Source: Scalesia atractyloides
Lineage: Eukaryota > Streptophyta > Magnoliopsida > Asterales > Asteraceae
Assembly: GCA_947069175.1 (NCBI GenBank)
Contig: CAMTDV010000003.1
Location: 29,600,853-29,664,852 of the forward strand
DNA: 64,000 bases
Direction of reading: 5' to 3'
Part shown: positions 63,561-64,000 of the stretch, piece by piece
How positions within the stretch are numbered: position 1 is the first letter of the stretch
Layout: every line of letters starts with the position of its first letter
The notes under the pieces: model-generated
What the model was told of the DNA's origin: nothing
Database searches by the model: none
Seen by the model: the letters and a program-made list of their open reading frames with translations, nothing else
Program-made: the position numbers and the translations under genes

Positions 63561-63577
63561 ACTTTGTGCCTCCCCCT
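63561..63577 (-). other. Junction where the J/K protease is missing
   Basis: The gag tail ends KPKTSNV, a stop, then a few bases lead directly to KFPNLVNGVPV, the middle of the GAG-pre-integrase region. In copia elements a protease of about 110-150 residues with DSG lies here. A GAGGGGGAGG run lies at the joint. Confidence 0.7.
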
Positions 63578-64000
63578 CAAACATTACTGGTTTTAGGTTT
63601 CCAAGATTGTTGATGTTTACTAGATTGACTATTATTTACAGATTTAGACATTTCTAGTTTTAACGATCTTGATGAACTTGGTTTCTTTTCTAAAATATTT
63701 GGTTTTAGTGCCTTTTTAATTATTTTAACTTGTTTACGTTTTTGTTTTTCTTCGTGTTCCTTAACAATACGTTTGTCTTGTTTACGTGACACAGATCGAC
63801 GTTGGCAAATTTTTATAGGAGGGGCTCTTTCAACAAACTTGGGTTTTGCTGAGTTGGTACAGTTTTTTATTATGTGGCCAAACTCCCCACACTTAAAACA
63901 TGTTCTCCTTTCAATGAATTTAGGAGATGCCGTTTGATGACTTGATGTTGAACCTGTAGGCCTAGAGGTACTTGGTCCATCTTCACACCCATTTGTGTGT
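63578..64000 (-). pseudogene. gag: Element J/K gag C-terminal part with zinc knuckle (runs off window)
   Basis: Contains an intact CCHC knuckle CFKCGEFGHIIKNC (near 63862-63903), then a Lys/Arg-rich stretch (KEHEEKQKRKQVKIIKKA) and a Ser/Asn-rich tail. The N-terminal part lies beyond 64000. Normal position upstream of pol. Confidence 0.82.

Overview
The window is plant intergenic DNA made almost entirely of nested, decayed LTR retrotransposons. I found no cellular protein-coding gene, tRNA gene or rRNA gene. Ty3/gypsy and Ty1/copia elements with tRNA-iMet primer sites (TGGTATCAGAGC), 2.6-3.0 kb gypsy LTRs and a copia lineage with an extra ORF downstream of pol point to a large-genome angiosperm. 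From memory, the style of the copia gag and accessory ORFs resembles Asteraceae elements; that is an inference and needs a database search.

Layout. (1) 1-14350: an old minus-strand gypsy element (B) split by a plus-strand gypsy element (A, 817-11851, LTRs 817-3405 and 9257-11851, target duplication CCAAT). (2) 14407-14816: two short tandem-repeat arrays. (3) 14817-31814: a plus-strand copia element with only gag (C). A minus-strand gypsy element (D, same family as A) inserted into it with target duplication GTACT. The locus was then rearranged: an LTR flanked by GTACT (18443-21234) plus about 1.1 kb of C flank (21235-22347) is repeated as 27743-31665, with the D coding region between the copies. 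(4) 31815-35925: the 3' end of a copia element (E1) with a decayed accessory ORF and a 3' LTR. (5) 35926-36167: a gypsy integrase scrap (L), followed by gypsy element F (36168 to about 44083, 3 kb 5' LTR, no 3' LTR). (6) 44084-50178 and 61999-64000: the two halves of one minus-strand copia element (J/K), split by an 11.8 kb insertion (50179-61998) flanked by ATTAT. That insertion is a mosaic: a copia body with one LTR type (I) joined to a short, coding-free element with another LTR type (H).

How the parts relate. Gypsy A and D share a separate coiled-coil, acidic ORF before gag, and A carries an 83-bp intron-like segment in gag that D lacks. Copia elements E1, H, I and J/K share LTRs and non-coding regions full of the palindromic module CGTACGA, assembled into different long perfect or near-perfect hairpins. 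E1 and J/K share an accessory ORF (ORF3) between pol and the polypurine tract, as in Sirevirus/Maximus-type copia elements. Every pol gene seen here carries stops, frameshifts, deletions or active-site changes, so nothing in the window looks autonomous now.

Limits. Boundaries with TG..CA ends, PBS, PPT or target duplications were read directly and should be accurate to a few bases. Lineage names (Tekay/Del-like, Sirevirus-like) and the order of rearrangements are inferences.
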